Positions 1 to 11,597 of a DNA stretch of 64,000 bases are shown in pieces. Source of the DNA: Actinernus sp. WN-2022. Lineage: Eukaryota > Cnidaria > Anthozoa > Actiniaria > Actinernidae. Under the pieces are notes generated by a model. It had not been told where the DNA came from and did no database searches. It worked only from the letters and a program-made list of their open reading frames with translations. The translations under genes and the position numbers were made by a program. The first letter of the stretch is position 1. Every line of letters starts with the position of its first letter. The DNA lies in assembly GCA_030867875.1 (NCBI GenBank), contig JAOWCC010000553.1:397001-461000 (forward strand). Reading direction: 5' to 3'.

Positions 1-614
1 CAAGGTATGCATACTTAAATATCATATAGTCCGAAGTTTTGGAAGGGACTGCAACCGAGTTATTGAAGAAAAATTCTAAAATTCTAAAATTACAGAGAAA
101 GTAGTATTTTGTATCGCCGGGAGGGGGTATTACAAAAACTAACATATCTTCTCTGTTTTGGGAATTTCGCTTCACTTTTATTGCTGGTTTTCACTCAATC
201 CCCATAGATTCAAATGACAAAGGGCATGGCGACCATGTTGGTGCCCCCAAAAAAAAGAAACTAACGAGGAATCTATTGTTTAAAGGGTACCAACATGGCA
301 GCAATAAGCAAACCATGATTTTAACTGGTGTGATATTTCTTTCCTATGGTTATTTCCCGAGTCGTGGGTGAGAGTGGAAAAATGATATGGGCTTTTCATT
401 ATGGAGCCCATATCGTTTGTCCACTCTTACCCACGTTTTTACTCTCGTGCGCAGGTGAGTTTGTAAGTCGTAAACTTTGCATAAGCAAGTTTGTTTGTCT
501 ATTATCAATCGACACACTATGAAGAACGCTGGCAGACTTTATTAGCGTAATTCAAATGTTTATTTGACTGACTTCACTGGTATCCCTTCACTCAGATGAA
601 CTTTAACTCAATTA
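1..614. other. Non-coding flank with small inverted repeats
   Basis: I see no convincing coding sequence here. It holds an imperfect inverted repeat around 225-303, where a left-hand CATGTTGGTGCCC faces a right-hand GGTACCAACATG, and the stronger hairpin listed at 364-434. No LTR for the chromovirus that starts downstream could be matched by eye to sequence beyond 3.8 kb. Confidence 0.5.
364..434. repeat. 71-bp hairpin with 30-bp arms
   Basis: The segment starting GTGGGTGAGAGTGG is the near-perfect reverse complement of the one ending CCACTCTTACCCAC. Each arm is about 30 bp with a few mismatches, around a loop of roughly ten bases. It has the shape of a very small MITE or foldback repeat; no target duplication is evident. 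Confidence 0.75.
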
Positions 615-700
615 AAATCGACTTCTATTCATTTGTTTATTCCATTGAAATCGACTTCTATTCATGTTTATTCCATTGAAATCGATTCTATTCAAATTCA
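615..700. repeat. Three-unit minisatellite, about 31-33 bp
   Basis: Three head-to-tail units begin with AAATCGACTTCTATTC or its variant at 615, 648 and 679. The spacing is 33 then 31 bp, and the third unit is degenerate. Short open frames on both strands across it are by-products of the repeat. Confidence 0.8.
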
Positions 701-903
701 AATCAGTCACAAGAGCGCTAATTTGGGCCCGAATCAAAGAATTAAATACGGCAACTTTAAACCGGGCCTTATACTTTATCATGTTCAGCGCGTTACCAAG
801 GGAACTGTCTTGAAATAAAAAAAACCTGGAGTTAGTCATAATGTCGAGTACTCTACTGGCGAAGTAGACATCCAGATATCCTGAAATATCGATGCAATAG
901 TCA

Positions 904-2050
904 TTCTCAGGGTTAGCTAAGGCCCTTCACGATACCATCCAAGAGACCCAGGCGGACTTTCTTGAAAACGCGAGTGCCTCGCTAGAACAACACGCGCAGC
1001 TACATACTCTCCACGAACAGCAACAACAACAAATGGCCACGCTTTGCGATACACTCTAACACACATCGCTCGCTATCCCACCTGACATACACCCGCACGT
1101 TTTCGCTGGTCGACCTGACGAGGATGTTTTCTCCTTTTTATCACATTTTACGCGCTACGCTAGTTTTTGTAACTGGTCTAGCAATCATTCCACTAAAGCC
1201 CTGCCATTATAGCTGCAAGCCGACGCCCAAACGTGGTATGCTGGTCTCGACAACGGTATTAAAACGAATGTTCACACTTTAAAAGGTGCGCTATTAAAAC
1301 AATTCAGCAGCCCCGCTGCCGAATATCTTTTGCGACAGGAACTATTCAGCCGCATACAAGGTCCAGGAGAAGCGCTCGCGACATACACGTCCGACATTCG
1401 CCGCCGGTGTCATCGCCTCAAAATTCCTTCTCGTGAAGCGCTTCATTATTTTATCCAAGGTCTCCGACCTCAACTGCGCGAGCACGTTCTGCTTCAACAG
1501 CCTTCTACATTTGAATCCGCTGAACAACTTGCGCGCTTAAAAGATGCTGTTTGCGCTTCTGATTCAACCGGTGAAAGCAGTTTGGCACGCGATCTCAAAA
1601 ATGCTGTCCAGTTGCTCACAGAACTAGCAGCGCTCCAGAAAGCCCAGGCGCACACCGCAGCGTCGCTCGCAGCATATTCGCCCTCACGTACCACGCCGCA
1701 ACAGCCGCAGCATCCTAGCACATCGCGAGGAGCTATCTTTGCAGCGCTTCCACAATAGTGGGCAACCGCCTGACAATCGTTTTGTGCGAAACCAGCGCAC
1801 ACACGATGGACGTCCTATTTGTAACTTTCGTAACGCAGTTGGGCACATTTATCGAACATGTCGCACTCGCATGGACCAACAACAACGACAACTGCCACAC
1901 AATGGGCCAATTCAAGGCTCGCATACACAACCTTTTACACCAGCAGCCCCGTCGCGCCAGTATCAAATTGCACAAGGCCCATATGCACCACTCCCTAACC
2001 CAGCGGATTCAGTTGGTTCTCATGTAGCGTTCCAGCAGCAGGGAAACTAG
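904..2050 (+). pseudogene. Ty3/gypsy chromovirus gag, inactivated
   Basis: This is a capsid/nucleocapsid gene of an LTR retrotransposon. The frame is open from about 904 but is interrupted by stops at 1057-1059 and 1210-1212. It then runs from 1213 to 1758 with a typical retrotransposon gag core (1330 on, including YTSDIRRRCHRL and ALHYFIQGLRPQLREHVL). A frameshift near 1740 moves into another frame that carries a single zinc-knuckle relic, CNFRNAVGHIYRTC, where the second cysteine is replaced by arginine; the final cysteine and histidine remain. The gag frame closes just before 2053, where the protease frame follows. Two stops, one frameshift and one lost zinc ligand make this a dead copy. 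The family call rests on order (gag, protease, chromodomain) and motif content. Confidence 0.75.
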
Positions 2051-2052
2051 CT

Positions 2053-3693
2053 TTGCCTTCTATTCGCCGGATAGATATAGAAGCCGATTCACTTAATTTT
2101 ACTTCGCGTGATTGTTCAAGGGAAAATGTAATCCACCCTCATGTTCGTGACTCAGTTGATATCAATAATACCATTGTCCCAGTTGGTAATCTGATTGATA
2201 TTTGTAGCAACGCCTCGTCTGCAATGACAAATTCCCCTCAAGTACCGTGCGAAGTATTTAATGAACTCAGAGACATAGATTTCCATATTCCCACCCAGAT
2301 GCCTGATACGAAAGATGTTTTGGAAGCCAAAAGTACCGACAGACCTAACGACGAAGTGCCTGCTATGAGTTGTGCGTATAGTGTAATAGAAGATGACTCC
2401 CAAATATGTGCGAATGTTGATATTGATAATGATAGTCTATTTTCTAAGGAAGAACCGTTTTTGATAGATATTGATGATGGACCAGAATTTACAGTGGCAC
2501 AAGCTTCAGTACTTGATATGTCTTTCGCTACCGGTCTTCTTGATGAACCGTTGTCCATTTCAAGTGAACTCCCTTCTCCTCTAGACCCGTCCGCATCGAC
2601 TTTGGCGTTCCGTGATCTGACACACGACACGCGTGACCCTTCTGATCCCGACCCGATAACTAATGCTATACAGCACCACGATATGGAACAACTATCTGTG
2701 CCTTTTATTTCAGCCACCACCCCTTTCAGTAAAAGTACTAACAATCTTTTTATCCAGGGTAAAATCGAAGAAGAAGAAATTCCATTCCTTTGCGATACTG
2801 GCGCAGCAGTAACGGCGATTAGTTATGCACTGTGGAAACGTCGGCCGGACCTCATTAAACATCCTGCGGTTACATCTCCAGTGCTTTCTATCCAAACTCT
2901 CAGTGGTGACAGTATGCCAATAATAGGCACCATCCAAGTGCCGTTCACTATCGGATCAGAAGTGTATGAATTCCCCGCTTATGTTATTGATAATTTAGCG
3001 TACGATGTCATACTCGGTTGCGATTTTCACTCCCATTACCACTCTATTATTAACTTTGAGCAACATTCTATCAATTTCGGTCGGGACTCCGCAGACGGTT
3101 ACAATGGTACAGACACAGGTTGTTCAGTACACGCCGTAGCCACGTATGTTTTACTGCCTGAATCTGAAACTGTTATATCGGCTAAGCTTAATTCGTCGGC
3201 TCGCTCCTATAGCTCAGGCCTTATCCAAGCAAACGACCAGCTCCCCGAACGCTACAACATTTGTGGAGCCGCCGCCCTAGTTTCTGTATCTACTGATGGA
3301 ATAGTACCATTTAGGCTCATCAATCCGACACCCAATCCGGTGAAAATTTTCCGCAGAACTAATCTTGGGCAGTTCACCGCCCTTTTAGCACCTGTCATCG
3401 CCTTGGACATCAAGGATCCTAGCCATGCGAAACAAACTAGTACTTCACAAATACACACCCCGGGGACTAAACCCGACGTCACCGTTGACTCAACAAGCAC
3501 CGAACTCACTCCTGATCAAGTTATAACCCTAGAGAATTTAATAAACGAATACACACACGGAGGAACATCGGCCGCCAGCTACAAAGCCGGAAGCTACAGC
3601 AGAAGAAGTGTACGAGATCGAAAAGATCTTACAAAAGCGTACTCGGCGAGGTCGGAGAGAATACTTCGTAAAATGGAAGGGCTTTCCATCTAG
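2053..3693 (+). pseudogene. Chromovirus protease region with truncated pol
   Basis: A 546-codon open frame. The first half is a low-complexity acidic linker without a recognisable domain. The retropepsin-like aspartic protease lies at about 2740-3090, with the catalytic CDTGAAVTAISY and the second conserved segment YDVILGCDFHSH. After the protease the frame reaches a segment (VITLENLINEY, around 3517-3548) that normally leads into reverse transcriptase, but no RT, RNase H or integrase follows. Instead the DNA changes frame into a post-integrase linker and chromodomain. The long intact frame contrasts with the broken gag, so either the deletion derivative was maintained for a time or mutations have fallen unevenly. 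It has no intact pol enzymes and could move only with help from a relative. Confidence 0.75.
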
Positions 3694-3764
3694 CGAAAAT
3701 TCTTGGGTATGAGAACGCGATTTCGAGGATCCCGCGCTAATCCAAGATCTACCCATTTAAATCC
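3545..3764 (+). pseudogene. Chromodomain remnant of the same chromovirus
   Basis: In the frame shifted from the protease frame, the translation reads a proline/threonine-rich linker and then a chromodomain: EEVYEIEKILQKR, then YFVKWKGFPSSENSW. A TGA stop follows at once, and the same frame then continues with ERDFEDPALIQDLP. Chromodomains of this type sit at the C-terminus of integrase in Ty3/gypsy chromoviruses and guide integration into chromatin. Here the domain lies only about 50 bases after the protease-side sequence, so the whole RT-RNase H-integrase block is missing. The stop sits inside the domain, near the end of its core. Confidence 0.8.
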
Positions 3765-6215
3765 CAAATTGTTACCACACGCAATACAACCCTTACAGCA
3801 CATGCACCGTACCTCAACGCGCACTATACAACATGTATGCCTACCTGCGGCGATTTGCAATTCTATTACAGATATATATTTCACAATCCTTTTCAAAGGA
3901 GTGGCCACGGTCTCTTAGCGTATTTCCCAGTGCGCGTAACATTATATTTTTCAGTACACGTGGGCATGCATACTGTCGTCGTCATCCGCAGGGTGCATAA
4001 AGGCGCAGCTTTTCATAGCGTTTTTTTGTTGTTATTATATTTTATGTATTCATTGTATTACAGTTGCGTTAGTTAGTTTCACGTGTCCTTTACTAAATTA
4101 GCGTAAATGATGCTGTATTCTCTTATAACTCATGTATCACCTCCTTCATACAACTGATGATGCAGCTTAGCCAGAACGAATACTGAACTTATGAACATGC
4201 ATGTATTGTAGCAGCAACTATTCTCCCGGAAATTATACAACCACAGGGAAAACGCAGAGCCCAGAGGAACAATGCGAATACGACATTATAGCAGCGACAC
4301 TCTTGACCACTAGTTCAAATGGAAGCATTGAATAACTATTAACCAGGCATGGCAACACTACTCTCGGGTAGCCCGAATACACATCGCTACTCCGTTACCA
4401 ATATGAAAATATGAAACCTCAGGGCAAATAATATGAAACCTCAGGGCAAACATCAACCATTCTGCCAATACAACACTGCACTGTCTCCGAACAAACACAG
4501 ACCAAAATAGTATTGCCCATAAGTGATAATGATAACCTTTCAACACAGATATTTAACACCTTGCAACGAAATCTCCATGTGCGGTCTACAGACACTTAAA
4601 AATCACGCAAACAAACATGTCTCATCCAAGACCTGCTGCTCATCAAGTTTCATTGCTATATCAAACATTATATCGCACGTTGACCATTCGTCATTGTTCT
4701 TTCGAACATTATATTGGACATTTAAAAGTAGTTGTACGTATAACGATATAGCATTTGCATTATTTTTTATGTATTACTCTTCTAGTCAGATTATTAGTCG
4801 CGACTCATCTCTTTCCTCTTGTTAAAGAATTAGGAGACTGTTATTCTCTGAGGATGTTATGAGAATATTTACATTGTAAGCTAGAATATTGCGTTACCCA
4901 TAATACTTTCGGTCTTCTTACATTCTTTATGTCCTAATCTGTTGTTGTAATCACATACCGTACACGCTAGAGGTATATTCCAACGTAAACGGATATCTGG
5001 GGCAGTCGAACGAGAGTCTCTAGAGTAAAGAGCTACTCGCAATAAAGAGTGTAAATACCGAAACTACCATTTGAGTCAATTCCCCGGTTGTGTCGCCAAG
5101 GGAGCGCATAACAATATGGTGCTGACATTGCGTAACGCTTCCCTCAAGGAAGGGGAAATGTATGGATATCAATTAAGGGTGCCAAGCCTTGAAACTATGT
5201 CCCAAGAATCTCAGTGCCTGAGCTTTAAAGTATTTATAGAAACACTCGTACATCAGTTTTAACTTAGTGTAACAATGTAAACTTATTTTTTTGGTACCAG
5301 AGGAGAGGGCTTTTTCCCCCGCTGAACTGTGCATCCATGGGATACACATCGGGGGGGGGGGGAGCAGCGGAAAAAAGGGACTTGAAGTTATAAAGATATT
5401 TTCTCTCCCTTTTTCCCTCTTTTACTCTCGCCCGCTGTTTCCCGTGCATCAGACCCATTCAACACCGCCTGGGCCCATATAATCGGAATACAACAACAGT
5501 CATTAGTTTCCTTTACCATTGTTTAATATATATTACTGTTTAATATATATTACAGGTGATCTTTATCACACACTATATCACGACGGGTGATCAGGACATG
5601 TAAACTGGCGATGAAATCTGAAAATAAATTAACTCTCTTGCTGAGACACAGGCAGCCCAAGCTCATTAGTGTGAAATAAGTCAGTTCTAAGAGCCCAGAA
5701 GACAAGAGGTCAACAGTATACTCACAAGTAAATTCTATTAAATCCCAAAGGAAAGCCTTGTAATTCGTTTTCTGTAACACAAAACCACTGATTTCACAAT
5801 ATGGCATTGGGCTGTCAGTGGCTATAATTGAAGGTGTTACGTACGTTTATACTCAAAGAGCTGGTCATACAAACATAGGTTTTCGAGAGGGCGGAGAGAA
5901 CACATGGTTTGCTAGTAAAGGTTTGCATTCAGATAATTAAAGCAAACGCGGGCCGAATCCTTGCCTATTGTGCTCATACTTGTCACACTTATATTTTGCT
6001 TGTCAATATGACATGCAGTCTTTTTGCGCTTGCCTTTGCTTGCCACCTTAATTTTTAATCCAGTTACAGTGCCATTCTTACCATTGTTTTAAACAGGAAA
6101 CGTGATCTATCTAAGGCTCGTATGCGTTGCTTTCCCACGCTAAAGCTACTCAGTCAGTCAGGTTGTTCTTCAGCTCTACTCTAAATAGCTTCGTGCTCCT
6201 TGCATTGCGTTATTC
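3765..6215. other. Non-coding stretch between the two gypsy elements
   Basis: No open frame here looks like a real protein. It should contain the chromovirus 3' LTR; AATAAAG near 5041 would suit an LTR polyadenylation signal, but I could not define LTR ends by matching a 5' copy. A 12-base G run lies at 5351-5362 and a doubled GTTTAATATATATTAC at 5522-5554. The 5' LTR of the next element should also lie here but was not recognisable. Confidence 0.45.
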
Positions 6216-7075
6216 ATGGGTTCTAGCTCTGTGGATGCTGTTTTTGAAGACCTCAATCGGTCGATCGAGAACCTAACTGCAACTTTGAACGATGAAATCA
6301 GAGACAAGAACAACAATTTAAGTACCACGACTAGCACTACAGTTGGACAAACTGGGCCTTTGTTCAACAGCGCTCGCACTGGCGATCGTCGATTGCCAGC
6401 CACTAGGAGGGGTGGAAATCACCCGTCAAAAAATTTTGCTATTTGCTCAATTTAGCCGGGCCCGAAGCCCTAGAAGTCTACAACACGTTTTCTTTCGGTG
6501 AAGGCGAAAGTAAAGACGACCCGACGGTGGTATGAAACAAGTTTGAAGAGCACTGTACGCCACAGAAGAACGTGAATACGAGCGCCATGTTTTCAATACA
6601 CGGGTTCAAGGGCACACCGAGACCATTGATTCTTATGTGACCGACTTACGGGTGAAAGCAAAAAATTGCGAGTTTGGATCTCTTCATGACGACCTCATAA
6701 GAGATAGGATCGTGTGTGGCATCAAGTCTGATCACGGCAGGAGGAGACTGCTTCGAGAGGCTCGTCTTACACTGCAGAAAGCAATAGATATTTGCCGAAG
6801 CAGTGAGCTTTCGGAAACTCAAAACAAAGTCCTAGGAAATGTGTCTGAATCTGCTGAGATTCATAGCCTAGAGAGAGAGAAACGTCACAACAGCAAGCCA
6901 CATATGGTCGCCCAGCTACACAAGACAAACACAAACCCTCGAAAACGGAGGAAAGCAAGAAGTGTGGGAACTGTGGAGGCAGTCACAAGAAAGGAGGTTG
7001 TCCAGCTCATGGTAAGAAATGTAATTTCTGCAAAAAGTTAAACCACTTTGAGCGAGTTTGTAGGCTTAAGAACAG
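6216..7075 (+). pseudogene. Second Ty3/gypsy element: gag with two zinc knuckles
   Basis: The gag start is read at 6216 (MGSSSVDAVFEDLNRSIENL). The frame breaks at about 6450, and the middle part (a stop near 6530, further shifts to about 6637) carries typical gag-core sequence such as VTDLRVKAKNCEFGS and DLIRDRIVCGIKSD. Near 6945 the frame shifts again into the pol frame. There two CCHC knuckles read CGNCGGSHKKGGC and CNFCKKLNHFERVC, with all ligands intact. The tandem knuckles run directly into the protease without a stop, so gag and pol were probably one reading frame near this junction. Several frame breaks make the gag non-functional as it stands. Confidence 0.7.
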
Positions 7076-9092
7076 AGAGACTCATACAGTTGAAACAGCT
7101 GAATTTTACATGGGGTCTGTAGAGGTGCTAAAAGTCCCAATTCATGTTGTTGATCAAGTCCAAAGTAGTAAAGATGAGTGGAACATAGAGCTAGACATGA
7201 ATAGCAAACCTGTTCAGTTCAAATTGGACACAGGAGCAAAATGCAATGTCCTGCCTCTTAGTGTCTTTGAGAGCCTAGGGATCACAGAAAAGAGAGTATC
7301 TACCGGCCCAAGCCAAGTAAAACTAGTTTCCTTTTCTGGTGACAGAATTGATACTTGTGGAGAAGTTTATGTTGACTGTTTCTATAAAGGAACAGTATAT
7401 AAGGTACATTTCTATCTGATAAACAAGTTAGTCACACCACTTCTGGGCCTGAAAACCTGTACAGAGCTACAGATAATAAAGATGATTGATGCACTGTTAA
7501 CAGAGAGTGATATTTTAAACAAGTATGAAGACCTGTTTACAGGGTTAGGAACTCTCCCTAGTAAACACCACATACAGGTAGATCCAGATGTGCAACCTGT
7601 AGTGCACCCACCACGTCGAGTTCCCGTTGCTCTGCGTAGTCGAATCAAAGAAGAGCTTGATCGTATGCAGGGAGCTGGAGTTATAGAACGAGTCAGTCAA
7701 CCAACAGACTGGGGTTCTTCTATGGTGACTATTGTCAAGCCTAACAAGTTAAGGATCTGTATAGATCCAAAGGACTTGAACCGAGCGATTATGCGTGAGC
7801 ATTATCCAATGCCTACAATTGAAGATGTAGTATCAAGCCTACCACAAGCTAAGGTGTTCAGTAGATTTGATGCCAGTTCAGGATTTTGGCAGGTTCAAAT
7901 GGATGAACAGTCCAGCTATTTAACAACTTTCAATACACCATTTGGTAGGTACAAGTTCAACCGCCTACCATTTGGAATTTCATCTGCCCCTGAGGTATTT
8001 CAGAAAGCAATCAACCAAGCCTTTGAGGGTTTAGCAGGTGTTGCAGTAATAGTAGATGATATTCTAGTTTGGGGAGAAGATGACCAGCAGTATGACGAAA
8101 GGGTGATCCACATGCTAAATAGGGCACACCAAGTAGGTCTAAAGCTAAACAAAGCAAAGAGCAAGATAAGAGTAAACTCACTCACCTACATTGGTCATAA
8201 ACTGACACCTGAAGGGTTACAGCCTGACCCTGAGAAGGTTCGTGCTATTACGGAGATGCCGGAACCTGAAGACAAGCCTGCTCTTCAGCGATTCCTTGGT
8301 ATGATACAACACCTAGCTAAATTCATTGCAGATCTGTCTTCAATAGCTGCACCATTGAGACAACTACTGCAGAAAGAATCAGTCTGGTGTTGGGAGCCTG
8401 AGCATCGTACTGCGTTCACGAAGCTGAAAACATCACTAGCAGAAGTTCCAGTGTTGAAGTACCATGATGTCAGAAAACCGGTGACACTGTCGGTAGACAG
8501 TAGCAGTACTGGCATGGGAGCAGTTCTACTTCAGGACAACCAACCGGTAGCATATGCATCAAAAGCCCTTACACCAACACAAACCAGGTATGCACAGATA
8601 GAAAAAGAACTTCTAGCAATAGTGCTTGGGTGTTCCAAGTTCCATGACTATATCTATGGACGTAAAGTACATGTGAAATCTGACCACAAATCCCTAGAAA
8701 CAATTGTTAAGAAGCCCCTACACCAAAGTCCCCTACGACTCCAGAAGATGTTGATGAAGTTAATGAGATATGATCTTGATGTTAAGTACAAAAAGGGCAA
8801 AGAGCTTTACCTTGCTGATACTTTAAGAAGAGCTTATCTTCCAGAGACTGGAGATGATCAGTTACTAGACAAAGAGCTGGAAGTAGCAGTTGTACTCCCA
8901 ATGTCTGAATCCAAATTGAAGGAGCTCCAGGAACAGACAGAAACTGACCCCACCTTACAGGCCTTGAGAAGAACAGTGACAAATGGATGGCCTGAGTCCA
9001 AGCGCCAGATTGAGGAGAACTTAATTTGCTTTTGGGACAAAAAGAACAGATATCGGTGTATGATGGAATACTATTCAAAGGTGAGAAAGTAA
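7076..9092 (+). pseudogene. Second Ty3/gypsy element: protease, RT and RNase H
   Basis: This is a long open pol frame. Domain order: retropepsin at about 7190-7470 (LDTGAKCNVLPLS, later LLGLKTC); reverse transcriptase at about 7560-8250 with FSRFDASSGFWQVQMD (first catalytic Asp), FNRLPFGISSAPEVFQ and AVIVDDILVWG (catalytic Asp pair); RNase H of the gypsy type at about 8465-8770 with TLSVDSSSTGMGAVL, the IEKELLAIV glutamate and VKSDHKSLE. The RT and RNase H catalytic acids all look present. The frame ends at 9092 because of a one-base shift near 9045, inside the linker before integrase. It is annotated as a pseudogene because of this shift and the stop in integrase. Confidence 0.85.
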
Positions 9093-10288
9093 TCATACCA
9101 GCAGCTATGCAGCCAGAAACATTAGCAGCAGCACATAAAACCCATCTAGGAGCTGAAGCATGTAAGAGAATAGCTAGAGATGTGTTGTTTTGGCCAAGTC
9201 TGAGCAGAGACATTGATGAGTTAGTTGAGAGTTGTGCAGTCTGCAGTAGTCTGAAACATCATCAGAGTAAGGAGCCACTAAAGAGTTATGAAGTTCCAAA
9301 CAGACCATGGTCAACAGTTGGAGCTGACCTTTTTCATTTTGATAACCGCGACTACTTAGTTATGGTTGATTACTACTCTGGATTTTTTTAGATAGACTGT
9401 CTGCCTGGTACAACATCAGCAGCTGTCATCAACAAGATGAAGAACCGAATGTCCAGGTATGGAATACCAGATAAACTTATCTCGGACAATGGGCCGCAGT
9501 TTGCTAGTCATGAGTTTTCTATATTTGCAAACAAATGGTCATTCAAACACACCACAAGCTCGCCTAACTATCCACAATCTAATGGAATGGCGGAAAAGGC
9601 TGTACAGACAGCAAAGCGCATCATGCTTAAGGCAAAGAAGGATGGTAGTGATGCCTACATGGCACTGTTGACCTACAGAAATACACCACGAGATGGCATA
9701 CTAGGAAGTCCAGTGCAAAGATTTATGTCAAGGAGGACTAAGACTTTACTGCCAACATCTGAGGAGCTTCTAAAGCCACAAGTCATTGATCCAGTGAAGG
9801 TGAAGTCAAGACTACAAGATTGTAAACTGCAACAGAAGAAGTATTATGACAAAGGTGCTAAGACTCTCCAACCATTGAGACAGGGAGATCAAGTAAGAAT
9901 GAAGACAGACAAGGGTTATCAGCAGAGAGCGGTAGTCACAAAGGAGACCGATAAGCCAAGGTCCTATGTTGTCCAAGTAGGAAACCGAGAGTACCGGCGA
10001 AACAGGAGGGATCTTCTGAAGGTAAAAGAAGGCTCACAGGAGTCACAGGAGTCACAGGAGTCCCTAGAATCAACAAAGGATGTCGTAAGTGGGACAAGTC
10101 CTCCAAAACGTGTTGAGGTGAAACGTACACAAGAAAGTGTCAACTGCAAGTCTGAGCAGGTAACACCGAATAGTGAATACCTGAACAATGGTACATTAGC
10201 AACAACTAGTACTAGATCAGGACGAGTTATTAAGGTCCCAGAACACTTGAAAGACTATCTAGTTTATAACTGTGACAGTAGTCAGTAA
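9026..10288 (+). pseudogene. Second Ty3/gypsy element: integrase, one internal stop
   Basis: The integrase follows RNase H in a frame offset from it. An HHCC zinc module lies at about 9130-9260 (HKTHLGAEACKRI, CAVCSSLKHH). The catalytic core carries Asp in TVGADLFHF, Asp in ISDNGPQFASHEF and Glu in NGMAEKAVQ, so the DDE triad is complete. A TAG at 9389-9391 interrupts the core in frame between the first two acids, probably a single substitution. The C-terminal part (9900-10288) has an SH3-like segment and a short repeat encoded by GAGTCACAG units near 10036-10060; there is no chromodomain. The last codon is about 20 bp upstream of the inserted long-TIR element. Confidence 0.85.
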
Positions 10289-10303
10289 GTTGCATATCAA
10301 GGC

Positions 10304-11585
10304 TTAAAGTGCTTATGAAACCAAATTGTGCATCTTTATTTTATTGCAGAATAATAAAGTTCATTGCTTTCTGATTATCAAGAGTATATTTATTTTTCAG
10401 TTCCGCCTTCGGAAAGGTCTCTTTTTCGCCATTCAAATTGACTATTTATGCTAAAAACTGTCCCGTTTGACGCGCGGCCAAATGAGCTGCGTGACGTCAC
10501 TGTGAGGACTCGCTGTTTACTGTATATACTACAAACATGGCAGACTCGGCGAGAAAGTTTCAGAGAAAGCTAAAAATAAGCGAGGAGGTGGACTTGGTTT
10601 TCTTCCCGTATTTAACTTTATCCTACGCCAAAATACAATGGACTTTGAAGTTGAGAAAAGCAATAGTCAATGTCCACATTCTATACTCATTCACAGTTTG
10701 TACAAGTACAACACAACTACAAAACGTACAAGAAATGACTCACCAAGAACTTGACGATAACTTTAATACTCCTGTACTTTTATGCTGAAGCCAGAACAGT
10801 TAATGACAAACAATACAATATAGGGTTTCTCTGGTTTCCTGTAGAAATTCGTTTAAGAGGATCCTGAATGTTCGTGAATGAAAAACGGACGATACTGAAA
10901 ACTTGCAAAAAACCCAGACGCGGCGCCATATGTGAGTTGAGTTTGTTGGTCTCTCTCTCTCGCCCTTGCTCCGAGGGTTTTTCTCCGGGTTCTTCGGTTT
11001 TCCTAGCCTCCCTCCAAAACACGCTAAATTCGAATTCGATCTGTGGATTAATTAGCCGGGACTTGGCTTTGATCAGCCCCCATGGTTGTTTCAGGTCTCG
11101 TTAGAAGTTCAGAGCCGAGAATTTCGAAAGCCGTATATCGAACTGAGCCTCAAAAGCTACGCAACTCACTGCCATCAGAGCAGCACCGAGTTAAACACTG
11201 TTCTTTGGGATAATGATATCCCTTTTCAGACCACAGAATAAATAGCCCGCAGTGTCTGACAACGATGCAGTTGTTGTAGAAAATATAGTCGGGAACTTCA
11301 ACTCACGTAACTCATGTATTTTTTTGTAGAAATGCGTGTCGTCCTACATGATCATATTTAGGAATTGTCACTTGCGAGTCCTCACAGTGACGTCATTGTA
11401 CTGGGAGATTCGGTTCCAGGCCCCGGACAGTTTTAAGCATAAAATAGTCAATTTGAATGCCGAAAAAAAAAACTTTCCGAAGGCAGAACTGAAAAATAAA
11501 TATACTCTTGATAATCAGAAAAGAATGCACTTTATTATTCTGCAATAAAATAAAGATGCAAAATTTGGTTTCATAAACACTTTAA
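10304..11585. mobile_element. 1.28-kb long-TIR (foldback) DNA element
   Basis: The first about 207 bases (10304-10510) are the reverse complement of the last about 210 (11375-11585) with scattered differences. Both arms start TTAAAGTG(C/T)TTATGAAACC and both contain TGACGTCA. The ends read TTAA, which could be a TTAA target duplication or part of the TIR. The interior (10511-11374) has no recognisable transposase. The element lies between the integrase stop and the polypurine tract of the 3' LTR, so it inserted into the gypsy element. A related 465-bp element is at 16658-17122, and a third copy of the terminus is at 37811. Confidence 0.85.
10537..10788 (+). CDS. Hypothetical ORF inside the long-TIR element
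   Basis: An 83-codon frame begins at ATGGCAGACTCG just inside the left arm, about 40 bp after the TGACGTCA site. The first 20 residues (MADSARKFQRKLKISEEVDL) are basic and look like a genuine N-terminus; the rest is unremarkable. It could be a host first exon captured with its promoter, a relic of the element's own gene, or chance. I do not recognise the protein. Confidence 0.25.
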   Translation: MADSARKFQRKLKISEEVDLVFFPYLTLSYAKIQWTLKLRKAIVNVHILYSFTVCTSTTQLQNVQEMTHQELDDNFNTPVLLC

Positions 11586-11597
11586 AAAGAAAAGGGA
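11584..11597 (+). other. Probable polypurine tract
   Basis: The purine-only run AAAAAGAAAAGGGA immediately precedes TGTAAC, the start of the presumed 3' LTR. This is where plus-strand DNA synthesis is primed in LTR retroelements. The first two bases overlap the end of the inserted long-TIR element. Confidence 0.55.

Noticed and set aside
4800..5090. 3' LTR end of the chromovirus
   Set aside because: AATAAAG and a possible CA end are present, but no 5' copy could be matched, so boundaries cannot be supported.
5264..5482. Open frames on both strands around the G run
   Set aside because: They rely on homopolymer and low-complexity sequence, with no domain, start context or splice signals.
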